From: Prorocentrum cordatum
Taxonomy: Eukaryota > Sar > Dinophyceae > Prorocentrales > Prorocentraceae
Direction: 5' to 3'
NCBI GenBank assembly: GCA_963575745.1
Contig: CAUYUJ010019903.1
Location: forward strand, 1 to 64,000
Length of the DNA: 64,000 bases
The translations under genes and the position numbers were made by a program. Shown here piece after piece: positions 52,402-62,130 of the stretch (the stretch's first letter is position 1; each line of letters begins with the position of its first letter). The notes under the pieces were generated by a model, which did no database searches, was not told the origin of the DNA, and saw only the letters and a list, made by a program, of their open reading frames with translations.

Positions 52402-53437
52402 GTGCGCGGTATGGCGCGCGCCTCGCAGTTTGGAGCGGTCGACATTACCTCGGCCTCCGTCGCTTTCGTCTCTGCTTTGATCAGAGCAGCCTGCCTCGCC
52501 AACGATTGGAAGACCCCGCTGGACCTCCTGCGCGGTGCCGACTACGAGGCTGCTCTCGAGCGCGGCGTTGGGAATTTAGCACGTGAGGAGCCTTGGTCAA
52601 AGCATTGGAAATCTCCGGCCATCGCCTGGACCCTCGAGCGTATTACCACCGAGCAGGCGATCGGCACCTCCAAACAACTCCACGCGGCAATGAACGCTGC
52701 AATCAATGCCGTTCTGTCGTCCTTGATCTTTGAGCCGTCGGGCGCCGTCGGGCTCCGTCGGGCCCCGCCGCCGGGCGACGTCGGGCTCTGATGTCCGGCG
52801 CCGTCGGCCTCCGTCGGGCGCTGCGCGGCCCATGCTCGCACAGTCCTCTTCGAGGGCTCTCCTCCGGCTTGCAGCGCACCGCCTACCGCGCGGTGAAGAG
52901 GGTGATTTTCAACACCACCCCAGGTGATGCACTCAAGGCCCGCCTACGTCTCCATTGGCCCGACGCCGTCGACGACATCGACAGCATCGATTTCACGAAC
53001 CTCATGAACATCATGAAGAAGAGCCACGCCCGGGTCGCCGGCTCCTGCTTCAAGACATGGATAGTGGGATGGACGACGTCAGCGCGCCTCCACGAGGCCG
53101 TCGTTCACTCGCGCCTGTTCGGTTGTCCCGCCCGGGACGAGTGGACGCACTACGCCGACTGCTTCCCGCTCTGGTCCACCGCGTGCAGCCTCATCGGGAA
53201 GCGCCCGCCGCCGAAGCGGTTCGATACGCTCGCCTTGAATCCCAAGACGGCCGACGAGCTCAAGACAACTTTCATCGCATACGAGACGTACCACAAGATC
53301 AAGCACTCGCACCTCAGCGACGCACTCCGGCACTTACAATTACGGCAGCATGAGATGAACTTAGTGGCCTTACGGATCGCCTCGCGCACGCGGCAGCGTG
53401 CCTCTGTCGCTAGAGTGGGGCATTGCACCCCCCAATG
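52402..53437 (+). pseudogene. LINE-2 thumb and C-terminal Cys/His domain
   Basis: SALIRAACLANDWKTPLDLL and later VIFNTTPGDALKARLRLHWP belong to the thumb. GCPARDEWTHYADCFPLW is a C-x…H-x3-C motif typical of the end of these polyproteins. The two parts are separated at 52737-52830 by a small minisatellite of GTCGGGC(T/G)CCGTCGGG units that introduces a stop at 52789-52791. The frame then runs through the (ATC)n tail as an Ile/Thr artefact. Confidence 0.7.
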
Positions 53438-54008
53438 TTACCGGCATCATCATCATCATCATCAGCACCTCGCCATCGTCATCGTCATTATCACCACCAC
53501 CACCGTCAGCATCATCACCATCGTCATCGTCACCATCATCGTCATGACCACCACCATCACCATCTTGATCATCATCAGCATCATCACCATCATCATCACC
53601 GTCGTCATCATCTGCATCATCATCATGATCAAAATCTCCTTCATCAGCAGCATCATCATCAGTATCGGCTGTGGTGTTGGGTCCCCTTCTTCTCCTCCCC
53701 TCGTCATCATCAACATCAGCAGCAGCATCGTCTTCATCATCGTCATCATCACCACCGTTGTCATCGTCAGCGCCACTGCCGTCATCAGCATCATCGTCAT
53801 CATCATCATCATCATCATCATGATCAGCATGATCATCATCATCAGCACATCGCCATCGTCATCGTCATCACCACCACCACCGTCAGCATCATCATCGTCA
53901 TCGTCATCGTCATCATCATCATCACCACCACCATCACCGTCATGATCATCATCACCATCATCATCATCACCATCATCATCACCATCATCATCAGCAGCAC
54001 CATCATCA
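53438..54008. repeat. (ATC)n array with leader motif
   Basis: CAT/CAC triplets. At 53662-53700 they are interrupted by CGGCTGTGGTGTTGGGTCCC and CTTCTTCTCC. 53645-53860 duplicates 48935-49130. Confidence 0.97.
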
Positions 54009-54870
54009 ATGCCATCAGATTCAGACACCACTCACACGGTTCGTGGCCCAAAACTCCACGAGGGCCCCAGTGGCAGGGCTCGCATGGAGGCCCTGCCCCA
54101 TGTCGGTGCACCCCTACCCCTCACACGTTCTCGTGGCCCCGTGGGGAGATCCACCAAAGGCCCCAGTGGCAGGGTTCGCATGGCGGCCCTGCCCCATCTC
54201 GGCACACCCCCCACACGCTTCGTGGCCCCGTAGGGAGCTCCACCGAAGGCCCCAGTGGCAGGGTTCGCATGGCGGCCCTGCCCCACCCCGGCACACCCCC
54301 CACACGCTTCGTGGCCCCGTAGGGAGCTCCACCGAAGGCCCCAGTGGCAGGGTTCGCATGGCGGCCCTGCCCCACCTCGGCACACCCCCCACACGCTTCG
54401 TGGCCCCGTAGGGAGCTCCGCCGAAGGCCCCAGTGGCAGGGTTCGCATGGCGGCCCTGCCCCACCTCGGCACACCCCCCACACGCTTCGTGGCCCCGGGC
54501 GGAGCTCCAGCGAAGGCCCCAGAGGCAGGCTTCGCACCGTGGCCCCGCCCCACTGTGACACACCTCGCCTACGTCTCGTGGCCCCGGGCGGAGCCCGGCA
54601 GGAGGCCCCAGCGGCAGGGTGCGCATGGCGGCCCCGCCCCGTGTCGGCACGTTCCTCGCACGTTGTCGTGGCCCCATAGAGAGTTTGACCGAAGGCACAG
54701 TGGCAGGGTTTGCAGGGCGCTCCCGCCCCGTTTCGGCACACCTCTTGCATGTTTCGTGGTTCCATGGGGAGCTCAGTGGCAGGGTTCGCAGGGCGCTCCC
54801 GCCCCATTTCGGCACACCCGTCACACCTTTCGTGGCCCTAGAGGGAGCTCCACCGAAAGCTGTATTCATA
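54009..54870. repeat. 89-bp minisatellite, related to the 90-bp array at 21.3 kb
   Basis: Units start CGCTTCGTGGCCCCGTAGGG (54216, 54305, 54394, 54483) with an 89-bp period and share GGGAGCTCCACCGAAGGCCC with the 21-23 kb array. The second half of the unit differs (GGCAGGGTTCGCATGGCGGC instead of CCGCGCCCGCATGCGTCACC). About nine units; the last three are degenerate. Preceded by the (ATC)n array with the same GTGTTGGGTCC leader. Confidence 0.95.
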
Positions 54871-55300
54871 ATGCGGTACCCACAATTGCATATGGTTGGG
54901 CCCTTCGCCAGGATACTTTGTCATGCTTTCTTGGGCGCCTTCTGGGGGGCTCTCCTCGGGCCACCCTGGTTCCAACGGCGGTTTCCCTGAACGACGGTCG
55001 CGGTTTGGAGTGTTTCGGGGAGCGTCGTGGGGCCGTCGTGGGCCGTCATAGGGGCTCTCTTTGGGCCATCTTGTGGCCCTGTTGTGCCGTCTCGGAGCTC
55101 TCTCGGGTTGCCGTGGAGCTCTCTCGGGTTACCGAAGAACAGAGCATCTCCAAAATCGTCAAGCAAAAACAAGTGGAGATCAATGTTTCTGCGTTTCGAA
55201 AATATCTTGGGGTTTTTCTCTGGGTCGTTTTCGGGCGTCTGGCGGGTTTCTGGGACCTCTTGGGATCCTCGGGGGGCCGTTCGGCCGCCCTTCTGACCGA
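54871..55300. repeat. CTTGGG-family degenerate repeat, fourth locus
   Basis: TCTTGGGC, CGTCTCGGAGCTCTCTCGGG and similar units. Weaker than the other loci, and no core found. Confidence 0.5.
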
Positions 55301-56630
55301 TTTGGGCCCGTTGCCTAGGCCAAGCAGGGGCTCCCAGGAGCTACAAAAAGCCTGGTGGGCTGCCTGCAGTGGCGTCCAGGGGGCCCCAGGGGCCACGGAT
55401 CCAGGAGGTCACACTTTTTTTTGCGGGGGTGATTTTTCCACCCACTCCGGCTTGCAAAAACAAAGATAAGGGAATATTCCTCTATGCTCCCTCCCCTCTC
55501 CCTTCTTCCATCCCCTCCTCGTGACGTGTCCTTCCGCCTCTTCGCCAAACAGTCATTATCTTTCTCGCCTTCCCCATCCCGTCCATATTGCCGTTCTCGG
55601 CGCACCACCCATCACGCCAGCTTCCAATCATCAGCCCCACAACAATGTTCCTTCTGTCCTCTCCTTTCCCGTCTCCATGTCCATCTTCGGCACCGCGCTT
55701 ATCTCCAGGGCGTGGTGCTGCTTGCACTACAACCGAGGCTGTCCGAAGTTGCTCCCGGTGCCCTGGAACTGCTCCGAGGAGGGAGCGCGCGAGAGGAGGA
55801 GGATCAGGAGGAAGAGGAGGTGGAGGAGGAGGATGAGGAGAGTAAGCCCAAGACGCATCGCTGATGTTGTAACACCCCTAAGACCCATCCCGATTAGTCC
55901 GTACGGGTATGTGTCCACTGCGCGAGCCGCCCCCCTTGAAAGATCTTAAAAGGCGAGCACCACACAATCTCCTAAGAAGGAGCCTCTGCAAACAAAAAAA
56001 AAGGTGAGACTGGGACGGTTCGCAAGGAAGGACGGGCACGAGAACGGAAAGAATATACATGTGGAGCGGGAGAAGGAGCAATAATAGGAAAGCGACGATC
56101 ACGAAAATTGCAGCACTGGTTGTTGTACAGTTCTATATACATACATATATATATATATATACAAACTGAGAGAGACAAGAAAAACTAGTGCACCTCTCTC
56201 TCTCTGTGTCTCTCGCTCCCTCTCTCTCTCTGTGTCGTTCCACCTCCCTATCTCTCTCTCCCCCTCTTTCTCATACCTACTGCAGGCGAGACGCGCAGGA
56301 CAAAGGCACATGACGCGAAGCGCCATATCAGTCTTGCATGTCTGTATACATGTGTGCATACAACTACAGGCGTGTGCGATTATACGTTAGGTATCATACC
56401 ACATTGGGATTCGGGGGGAAATTCTGTGTAGTGTATACTTTGCTTTCTCATTCTAACGTCTGGATTATGCGCGAAGCCAGAATCCGCCGATCTTGTCGGC
56501 GTGTGTGTGAGAGGCGCCCAGCGAGACCCCTGCAAAGTCTAGCAGTTGGAGCGTTCCCAGCGAAGCCCAAGCTCCGAAGGAAGACCGCCCCAAGCGACCA
56601 GCTGGAGCGGAACGTTGCAAAATCGCCAGC
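55301..56630. other. No firm gene; (TA)n and (CT)n inside
   Basis: 55480-55640 is pyrimidine-rich and 55790-55840 purine-rich. 56135-56165 is TA-rich and 56185-56275 CT-rich. Open frames (for example 55521-55949) lack motifs. Confidence 0.4.
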
Positions 56631-56924
56631 CCGAGGAAAACCGCCTCAAGTCGCAATCACGCCGAAGGGAACCCCCCTACCTTTGATCCCTTCCCCGCTG
56701 GGGGGGGGGGGGGTCGGGAGGGGGGGACATACGGGGGGAGGTGTCCCTCTCGCCCTTCCCTCCCGAGTAACACGGCTCTCCTGCCCCCTCCTCCTTTGTC
56801 TTTCTCGCCGCCCCTCCTCCCCCCCGCTCTTCTTTTCCACTCCTCTCCCGAAGAGGAACCCCACCAGGGCCTGGTGTTCAAAGGAATTTAGCGTTTCGTA
56901 TTTTTTCTGTCTTCCAGCGCTCCA
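56631..56924. repeat. G-run repeat, inverted relative of 44.75 kb
   Basis: TCGCAATCACGCCGAAGGGA, TTGATCCCTTCCCCGC and a G14 run, then CT-rich sequence. See 44711-44870. Confidence 0.6.
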
Positions 56925-57227
56925 AGAGGATCCAAGAGACCCCCAAGAAGGCCCCAAGACGGCCCAAGGAATCCCAAAGAGGGCCCCAAGACGGCCCAAC
57001 GGGGTCCAAGGAGAGGCCCTAGATGCGATACAGGAGCTGACATGTCGAGACCCCTGCCCAAAGATGTTTCCCGAGACTGCTTGCAGGCCCCCGAGAGCTC
57101 CTCAAGGGACTTCCGAGAGGCAACCCGAGACCCTCATATGCAGTCAAGACGCCTGTGGCCAACGACCCAGGCACAGTGTCCAGGTGGGCCGAAGTCCGCT
57201 AGATCCGCCGCCCCCTGTTGATTTATC
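56925..57227. repeat. Inverted CTTGGGGGCC-family block
   Basis: CCAAGAGACCCCCAAGAAGG-type units on the plus strand to 57130, then CTAGATCCGCCGCCCCCTG matching the family's other segment (compare 10930). Confidence 0.65.
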
Positions 57228-57295
57228 ACAGGGGTGCTTGGCGTGATGCAGATGCCTCGAGATCAAAAAAAAAAAAAACAGGGGTGCTTGGCGTG
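57228..57295 (+). mobile_element. Short poly(A) insertion with 18-bp target duplication
   Basis: ACAGGGGTGCTTGGCGTG occurs at 57228-57245 and again at 57278-57295. Between them lie 19 bp (ATGCAGATGCCTCGAGATC) and a run of 13 A. This has the form of a retroposed, 5'-truncated transcript end. Confidence 0.65.
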
Positions 57296-57689
57296 CTGAA
57301 CTTCTTACGGTTTGGTTGTGGCTCCTGTTCCCAAAAGAATTCCCCTTGGGGCTTCGACCCAGCGCGCCAGCCACGCGGAAGGCCGCGCCGCGGCGCAACC
57401 CGCGTCTCCAAAAACGGCCGTTTCGTCCGGGACACCTTCGCAAAATCGCATGTTGGGGGGATCCTACAGTGAGCGGCTCGAATAAGGAACGCTTGCTCTT
57501 CAGAAGGGGCTCGGGCGTTCCTCAGGCTTGCATGCGTGATTTACAGTTCCTCATGCGTGATTTGTTATCGATCGTTCCTTATGCGTTATTCCTTGGGGTA
57601 AACAGGGGCTTCGTTCCTTATTTATCGTTCCTTAGGTCAGGCCGATGACTGGAGCGCAAAGCGCCTTGTGATGGGAATGAGCGTTTCGC
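57296..57689. other. Family segment and AT-richer sequence
   Basis: 57340-57375 is the inverted CCCCTTGGGGCTTCGACC segment. 57480-57650 has repeated CGTTCCTTA and GCGTGATTT words, partly like the right end of the TACAGTCGGGGC element but without its termini. Confidence 0.45.
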
Positions 57690-58330
57690 CCAAGACGGCC
57701 TCAAGATGCCGGCAGACGGCCCCAGCTCCAAGACGGCCCAAGAGGCCTCCGAGAGGTATTCCAGGAAGGCCCGAAGAGGCCAACATCACTGATGGTCCTC
57801 ATGTTTTTCAAGGATTTTGGCATTTGCTTTTTTTCTGCCTTCCGACGGCCCGAGACGGCCCACGAGCACCCAAAGATCGCCCCAAGATCGCCCACGAGGC
57901 CTCCAAGATGGCCCCAGAACGGCCCCAAGTCTGCCCAGAGAGGCCCCCAATACGGCTTCCGACGGCATCAGACGGGCCAGGAGCCCACCAAGGCGGCCCA
58001 AGATGGCTCTAAGATGGCCCAAGACAGCCTAAGACGCCACCAAGAGGCCTCCAAGACGGTCCAAGAGGCCTCCAAGAGGGCTCGAAGAGGCCAAGATCAT
58101 TGATTTTCCATAGGTTGTTCGAGGATGTTGGCCATTTGCTTCTTTTCGCCTTCCGACGGACCGAGACGGCCCAAGAGCCCCCCAAACAGATGGCCCCAAG
58201 ATCGCCCACGAGGCCTCCAAGACGGCCCCGAGAGGGCCCCAAGACGGCCCAAGAGGCCTCTGAGAAGCCCCCCAAGGCCCCCGAGAGACCCAAGGAGGCC
58301 CCCACGATGCCTCCAAGAGGCTCCCAGGAA
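57690..58330. repeat. Inverted CTTGGGGGCC-family block with two cores
   Basis: CCCAAGACGGCCCC units. Cores GAAGAGGCCAACATCACTGA (57774) and GAAGAGGCCAAGATCATTGA (58085), each followed by a CATTTGCTT(T/C)TTT…GCCTTCCGACGG segment. Two units of about 310 bp in tandem. Confidence 0.8.
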
Positions 58331-58388
58331 GCTCCTCCTCCTCCTCCTCCTCCTCCTCCTCCTCTTCCTCCTCCTCCTCCTCCTCCTC
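58331..58388. repeat. (TCC)n microsatellite
   Basis: TCC run that closes the inverted block, mirroring the GGA runs at the opposite-strand copies. Confidence 0.95.
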
Positions 58389-58642
58389 TCGAGCTTAATG
58401 ATATTTCAGTTTGTGGATTGCGACATGTCGCGATCCACGAGGTCCTCCCGCCTCTCTTGTGGGCGATGCCTCGCCGATTGATGCCGCCGCAGCTGCTCTC
58501 AACCCTTCATGCGATGTCATGGCGGATGCTGCTGCCCGTGTGCCCGCTGCTGCACAAGACAGGCCAGGCTCCACCGCCCCCCTTGCGTAGAGTGGCTAGG
58601 TGGAGAGACTCGTCCCCCCTGGTTACGCTCTCCCTCTTCTTT
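58389..58642. other. Sequence upstream of the tandem leader
   Basis: Unique sequence, pyrimidine-rich just before 58642 (CTCTCCCTCTTCTTTCCG). No gene recognised; it may be host DNA or promoter of LINE-3. Confidence 0.4.
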
Positions 58643-58678
58643 CCGTCGCTATTTTGGCTCAAGCCGTTTTGGCTCAAG
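58643..58678 (+). other. Two tandem relict spliced leaders
   Basis: 58643-58663 matches the dinoflagellate spliced leader at 19 of 21 positions (differences at 5 and 8) and ends ATTTTGGCTCAAG. Immediately after it, 58664-58678 repeats the leader's 3' part, GTTTTGGCTCAAG preceded by CC. This is the known signature of a trans-spliced mRNA that was reverse-transcribed into the genome and then spliced and copied again. It stands 134 bp before the first ATG of LINE-3. Confidence 0.75.
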
Positions 58679-58811
58679 GTGTTTTTGTCCCTCGGACAGG
58701 AACTGGATACCTCAAGTCCGAGGCTAGCTCCCGTTTCAGGCAAACCCAGTCGAGCTGCGCGCTGCTGGGGCCAAGAGTTTGCCCTCGAGTTCCGCTCTAC
58801 TTGGCGCTGCT

Positions 58812-60400
58812 ATGGGTCGGGACGTTCGCAAGAAGAGCATCAAGACGACTCCTCGGCGTCGCCGTACAGCCTCTGAGTCCTCGGGCTCGGCGGCGGACTG
58901 CGACGCCCCACCGCGCTCTGGCGTTCGCAGTCGTCTTCCCCCTGATGATGAGATTCGCGCTGCTGCGGCTGCGGCCGCCTTGGCCTCGCCAGGCGCCTCT
59001 GTGCGATCTCGCAGCCCTGGGCGGACCCCTGGGCCGAGGAGGCCAGCGCTGCCGCCGGAAGTGTCTGGGGCGGCAGAAGGCAGCGGCAGGAGGAGGAGGA
59101 GGAGGAGGAGGAGGAGGAGGATGAGGAGGACGAGGGGGAGGAGGAGGAGGAGGAGGAGGAGGAGGAGGAGGAGGAGGAGGAGGAGGAGGAGGAGGGCTTG
59201 GGGGGCCACCCCGACGTTCCCGCCCCAGGAGTTGGCTGGGGCACGCTCCCCGCGGGCCTGGGCATCCTCGCGTGGCCGGTCGGGGGCACGGCTCTCCTGC
59301 TGCGTCGGGGGCGCCTCCCGCTGCTCCTGGTGACCCGAGTGTTGGCGCGGCCTCCTCCTCCTCCTCCTCCTCCTCCTCCTCCCCCTCCCTCCTCCTCCTC
59401 CTCCTCCTCCTCCTCCTCCTCCTCCTCCTCCTCCTCTCCTCCTCCTCCTCCTCCTCCTCCTCCTCCCTCCTCCTCCTCCTCCTCCTCCTCCTCCTCCTCC
59501 TCCTCCTCCTCCTCCTCCCGCTTCTCCTCCTCCTCCTCCTCCTCCTCCTCCTCCTCCTCCTCCTCCTCCGCGGCCCAGTTCGAGATCAACATCATGCGCG
59601 AGTCCTGGTCCGAGGAGGCCAAGGCCGCGTCCCGTGCTGCGATCACCGAGGCAGTGGGCAAGACCCCCCCCCCTCGATTCTGGACCCGCACCTCGGGGCT
59701 GCTGCGGGGGCGGCTGCTAGACCCGTGCTTGGTCGCACTCAGGAGTCCTTTGATAAGCGCTTCGCTGAGATGTATCGGAAGCTTCAGTCTGTCAACGAGA
59801 GGACCTCGGCCCAAGGGATCACGATTCACGACCTGGTGGAGCGACTCGGGCACCTTGAGGAGCAGCTGGACTTGGCTCGCGCTCACCCCCGTCTTCCTGT
59901 TGAGCGCTCCGCTTCCTGGGATCGTGAAGTGGATCGGGCCATCCTCGTCATCAATTCGAAGGAGGAGGTGCCGTTCTCTGGCGTCGAGGGCGCGATTGGC
60001 TCTTGGCTTCGCTTGTCACGTCGATTCATGTTCCGCTTCAAGGGCGATCTGGACGCCACAGTTGAGCACCGTGTTCGTCATGCGTTCAGCGCCCTTCGAG
60101 ATGACCGAGGCACCTGGCAGCGTTTCTCGGTGGACCTTCCCCTCGGGCGCACCGTTCAGCTCTTCGTCGGTCTCGATGAGAAACGGCATGCCCAGGCACG
60201 AGAGATGGCGGTCAAGCGTGCGGTGCGTGCTCTCTCGGAACATCTTGGTGTGCGAGTATTTGTGGACCGGGATGCGGGCATCATCGGCCATCAGTGGGGG
60301 CCCCTCGTGTCGCTGCAGATGGATCCTGTTGAGGCACCCCCGCATGCGCTGGAGCAGTGCGAAACTGGCCGGTTTGCGCATGGACAAGGCCCCCCTGGAC
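58812..60400 (+). pseudogene. LINE-3 ORF1: basic N-terminus, coiled coil, RNA-binding-like domain
   Basis: The ATG at 58812 opens MGRDVRKKSIKTTPRRRRTA, a basic, Ser/Pro-rich leader. (GGA)n and (TCC)n expansions at 59086-59570 then disrupt the frame. It resumes as ESFDKRFAEMYRKLQSVNER and IHDLVERLGHLEEQL (coiled coil, about 59740-59880). A compact domain follows from 59918 to 60360: WDREVDRAILVINSKEEVPF, FMFRFKGDLDATVEHRVRHA, REMAVKRAVRALSEHLGVRV and WGPLVSLQMDP. Coiled coil plus basic domain recalls the trimeric RNA-binding ORF1p of L1-type elements. That is an architectural comparison, not shown homology. Confidence 0.6.
59086..59570. repeat. (GGA)n array facing a (TCC)n array
   Basis: GGA from 59086 to 59194, about 155 bp of spacer, then TCC with CCC breaks from 59349 to 59570. 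The arrays are complementary, so the transcript could form a hairpin of roughly 100 bp. In protein terms they give Arg, Glu, Ser, Leu or Pro runs. Confidence 0.95.
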
Positions 60401-60429
60401 GTCCTGGTCAAAAACCATTTCCAGCGTCG

Positions 60430-62130
60430 TTCGGTCGAGTGGGATGGGCAACGCGTTCACGGGCTCGCACGAGGTGCGCTTCGCGTCGTGGAGCTGCTTC
60501 TCCCTCTGCCACCTCTCCCAAGGCATCGCCCGCAAGCTCGCCACCCCCACTTCCTTGTACTCAGATTCGTCGATCGTCGCACTGCCGGGAGGCTTTAATC
60601 AATGGAGTGGGCTGGCCTGGGCCAGGTCTGAAATCAAAATTGAAAATCTCCATTGAGTTCGTCGCTGCCCTGTGCGAAGCCTCATTTTAGATGGTGATTT
60701 CGATTTTGCTTTTGGCCTTCATCGATTTCGAGATACGCCCTCACCATCGATTTGTGCTCTTGCCTTGATTGGTTTCAGCTTCGTTTGGGCATATCTCCAT
60801 ATGGCATCGGCGTTCAATGATTTGTTTGGCGGCCTTCGCGGCGGCATAGTTTGCCTGTTTTTTTTTTGGGGGGGGGGTGATGTTATTCGGAAGCCGGACA
60901 CTTTAATTCAGTTATCCGCCCCGGTACAAGAGGTCCGAGGCAATGGCTAGGCCGTTGCTGAAGTTTTGCAGCGCTCTGGACAGAAGGTTTTGCAAGTCTG
61001 CCCAGGTCTTCCTGGTGCTGAAATCGGCGGCGGTATTGCCACCTTCTTTCCTGAGCACGTGTCCCATGCATTCGAGACTCGTCGCGTCGGTGAAGTCCGT
61101 GGACGGGTGCTGGCGTCGGCTTGTCGCCATCGCAAGTCTGGCCTCACTTTCCTGCGCTGGAGTGCCCATCATCATGGCGTTGCTCACTCTGATCTTCTTC
61201 GGCCCCGTAACTTGGCACGTGCCCAGCGGCAGTCTGTCCTCCACGACCCGATGCGTTTCGCTCAGACCTTCACCGGGGACTTCAATATCTCCGACGCGCG
61301 GGCGGTTCGCTCGACGGCTGTTCCTGGCGCGGCCCCCCCCCCCCGAACCGCTCGCGCCGGCCAACCCCGTCGGCTTCTACGGCCCCGTCGTCTTCCCCGT
61401 CGGCCACTACAGCTTCGGCTAGGCCCTCAGGCTGCCCAAGCACTCCACGGGTGGTCTTCCCGCGCAGTTCGCGTGCATCGCAGGTCATTTCTTCGGCCTT
61501 GACTGTGTCTGGCGTTGCTGGATTATTGGGTGTGGCTGAGACCCCCCGCTCGACCCCCGCCTTGCGCCCCTCGCAACGGGGCCCCTCTGGGATGATGCGA
61601 GTCGAGTGTGCAATCTCGGGGTCTGCTCCACAGCGGTGTTCTCGCTCCGCAGTGTACCGCGTCGTCTGGGTCTTCTGCGAGCTCTTCTCTGATGGCATAT
61701 TCGGCGAGCTGCGGGCCTTCCTCTGGGTCCTCCACGGGTCCGTCGCAGGGGTCTCTGGCTGCGTCGAATGCGCATGCGGCTTCGACGGCTGCACGCTCGA
61801 ATTCGTCGCCCGACCCCGGCGGTGGCCCGCGTGCCTTCCTGGCGCGCGCCGCGGCCGCGGCGGGCTCTCGGCGCGCGCGGGAAGGGCGGCCAGGCGATGC
61901 GATCCGGCGGCAGATGTGGAAGGGCACGACGGAAATTGAGATCGACAACCCACGAGATGGCACCAGGAGGCCCAGTCCGCGAAACGCGTGGATCGGGCCT
62001 TCGTCGCGTCGCCGCCGCGGCTGCTCGTCCAGTTTCACCAGTCCATGCACGCGCGTGGCGAGCCCGAGGTGTTCCACCGCCTGCGCATCAGCGATTATGT
62101 TCCCATCGTGCCCACCTTCGCCACGAGCAA
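60430..62130 (+). pseudogene. LINE-3 endonuclease (EEP family), decayed
   Basis: Pieces in three frames: VRFASWSCFSLC (about 60475, start motif with Ser for Asn), AEIGGGIATFFPEHV (61015), FTGDFNISDA (61270, the G-D-x-N motif) and LRISDYVPIVPTFA (62080), where the catalytic S-D-H has become S-D-Y. A segment of lower GC interrupts it at 60595-60905. The GC-rich part at 61300-61960 reads openly in all frames and its alignment is uncertain. Confidence 0.6.
60595..60905. other. Lower-GC insertion or intron-like segment in LINE-3
   Basis: T-rich, with T10G10 at 60860-60878, between endonuclease pieces. It contains an imperfect inverted repeat (CAAAATTGAAAATCTCCAT at 60638 against ATGGTGATTTCGATTTTG at 60692) and ends TTTAATTCAG at 60911. 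Could be a foldback insertion or an introner-like unit. No clear 5' donor. Confidence 0.4.

Larger units (their letters stand above)
49136..53437 (+). mobile_element. LINE-2: near full-length non-LTR retrotransposon, frameshifted
   Basis: Order: ORF1-like or linker segment, endonuclease, reverse transcriptase, C-terminal domain. Reading frames change at about 49600, 49820-49990, 50820, 51450, 51700 and 52790. It is set between two homologous (ATC)n arrays. No RNase H is recognised, unlike LINE-1. Probably inactive. Confidence 0.85.
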
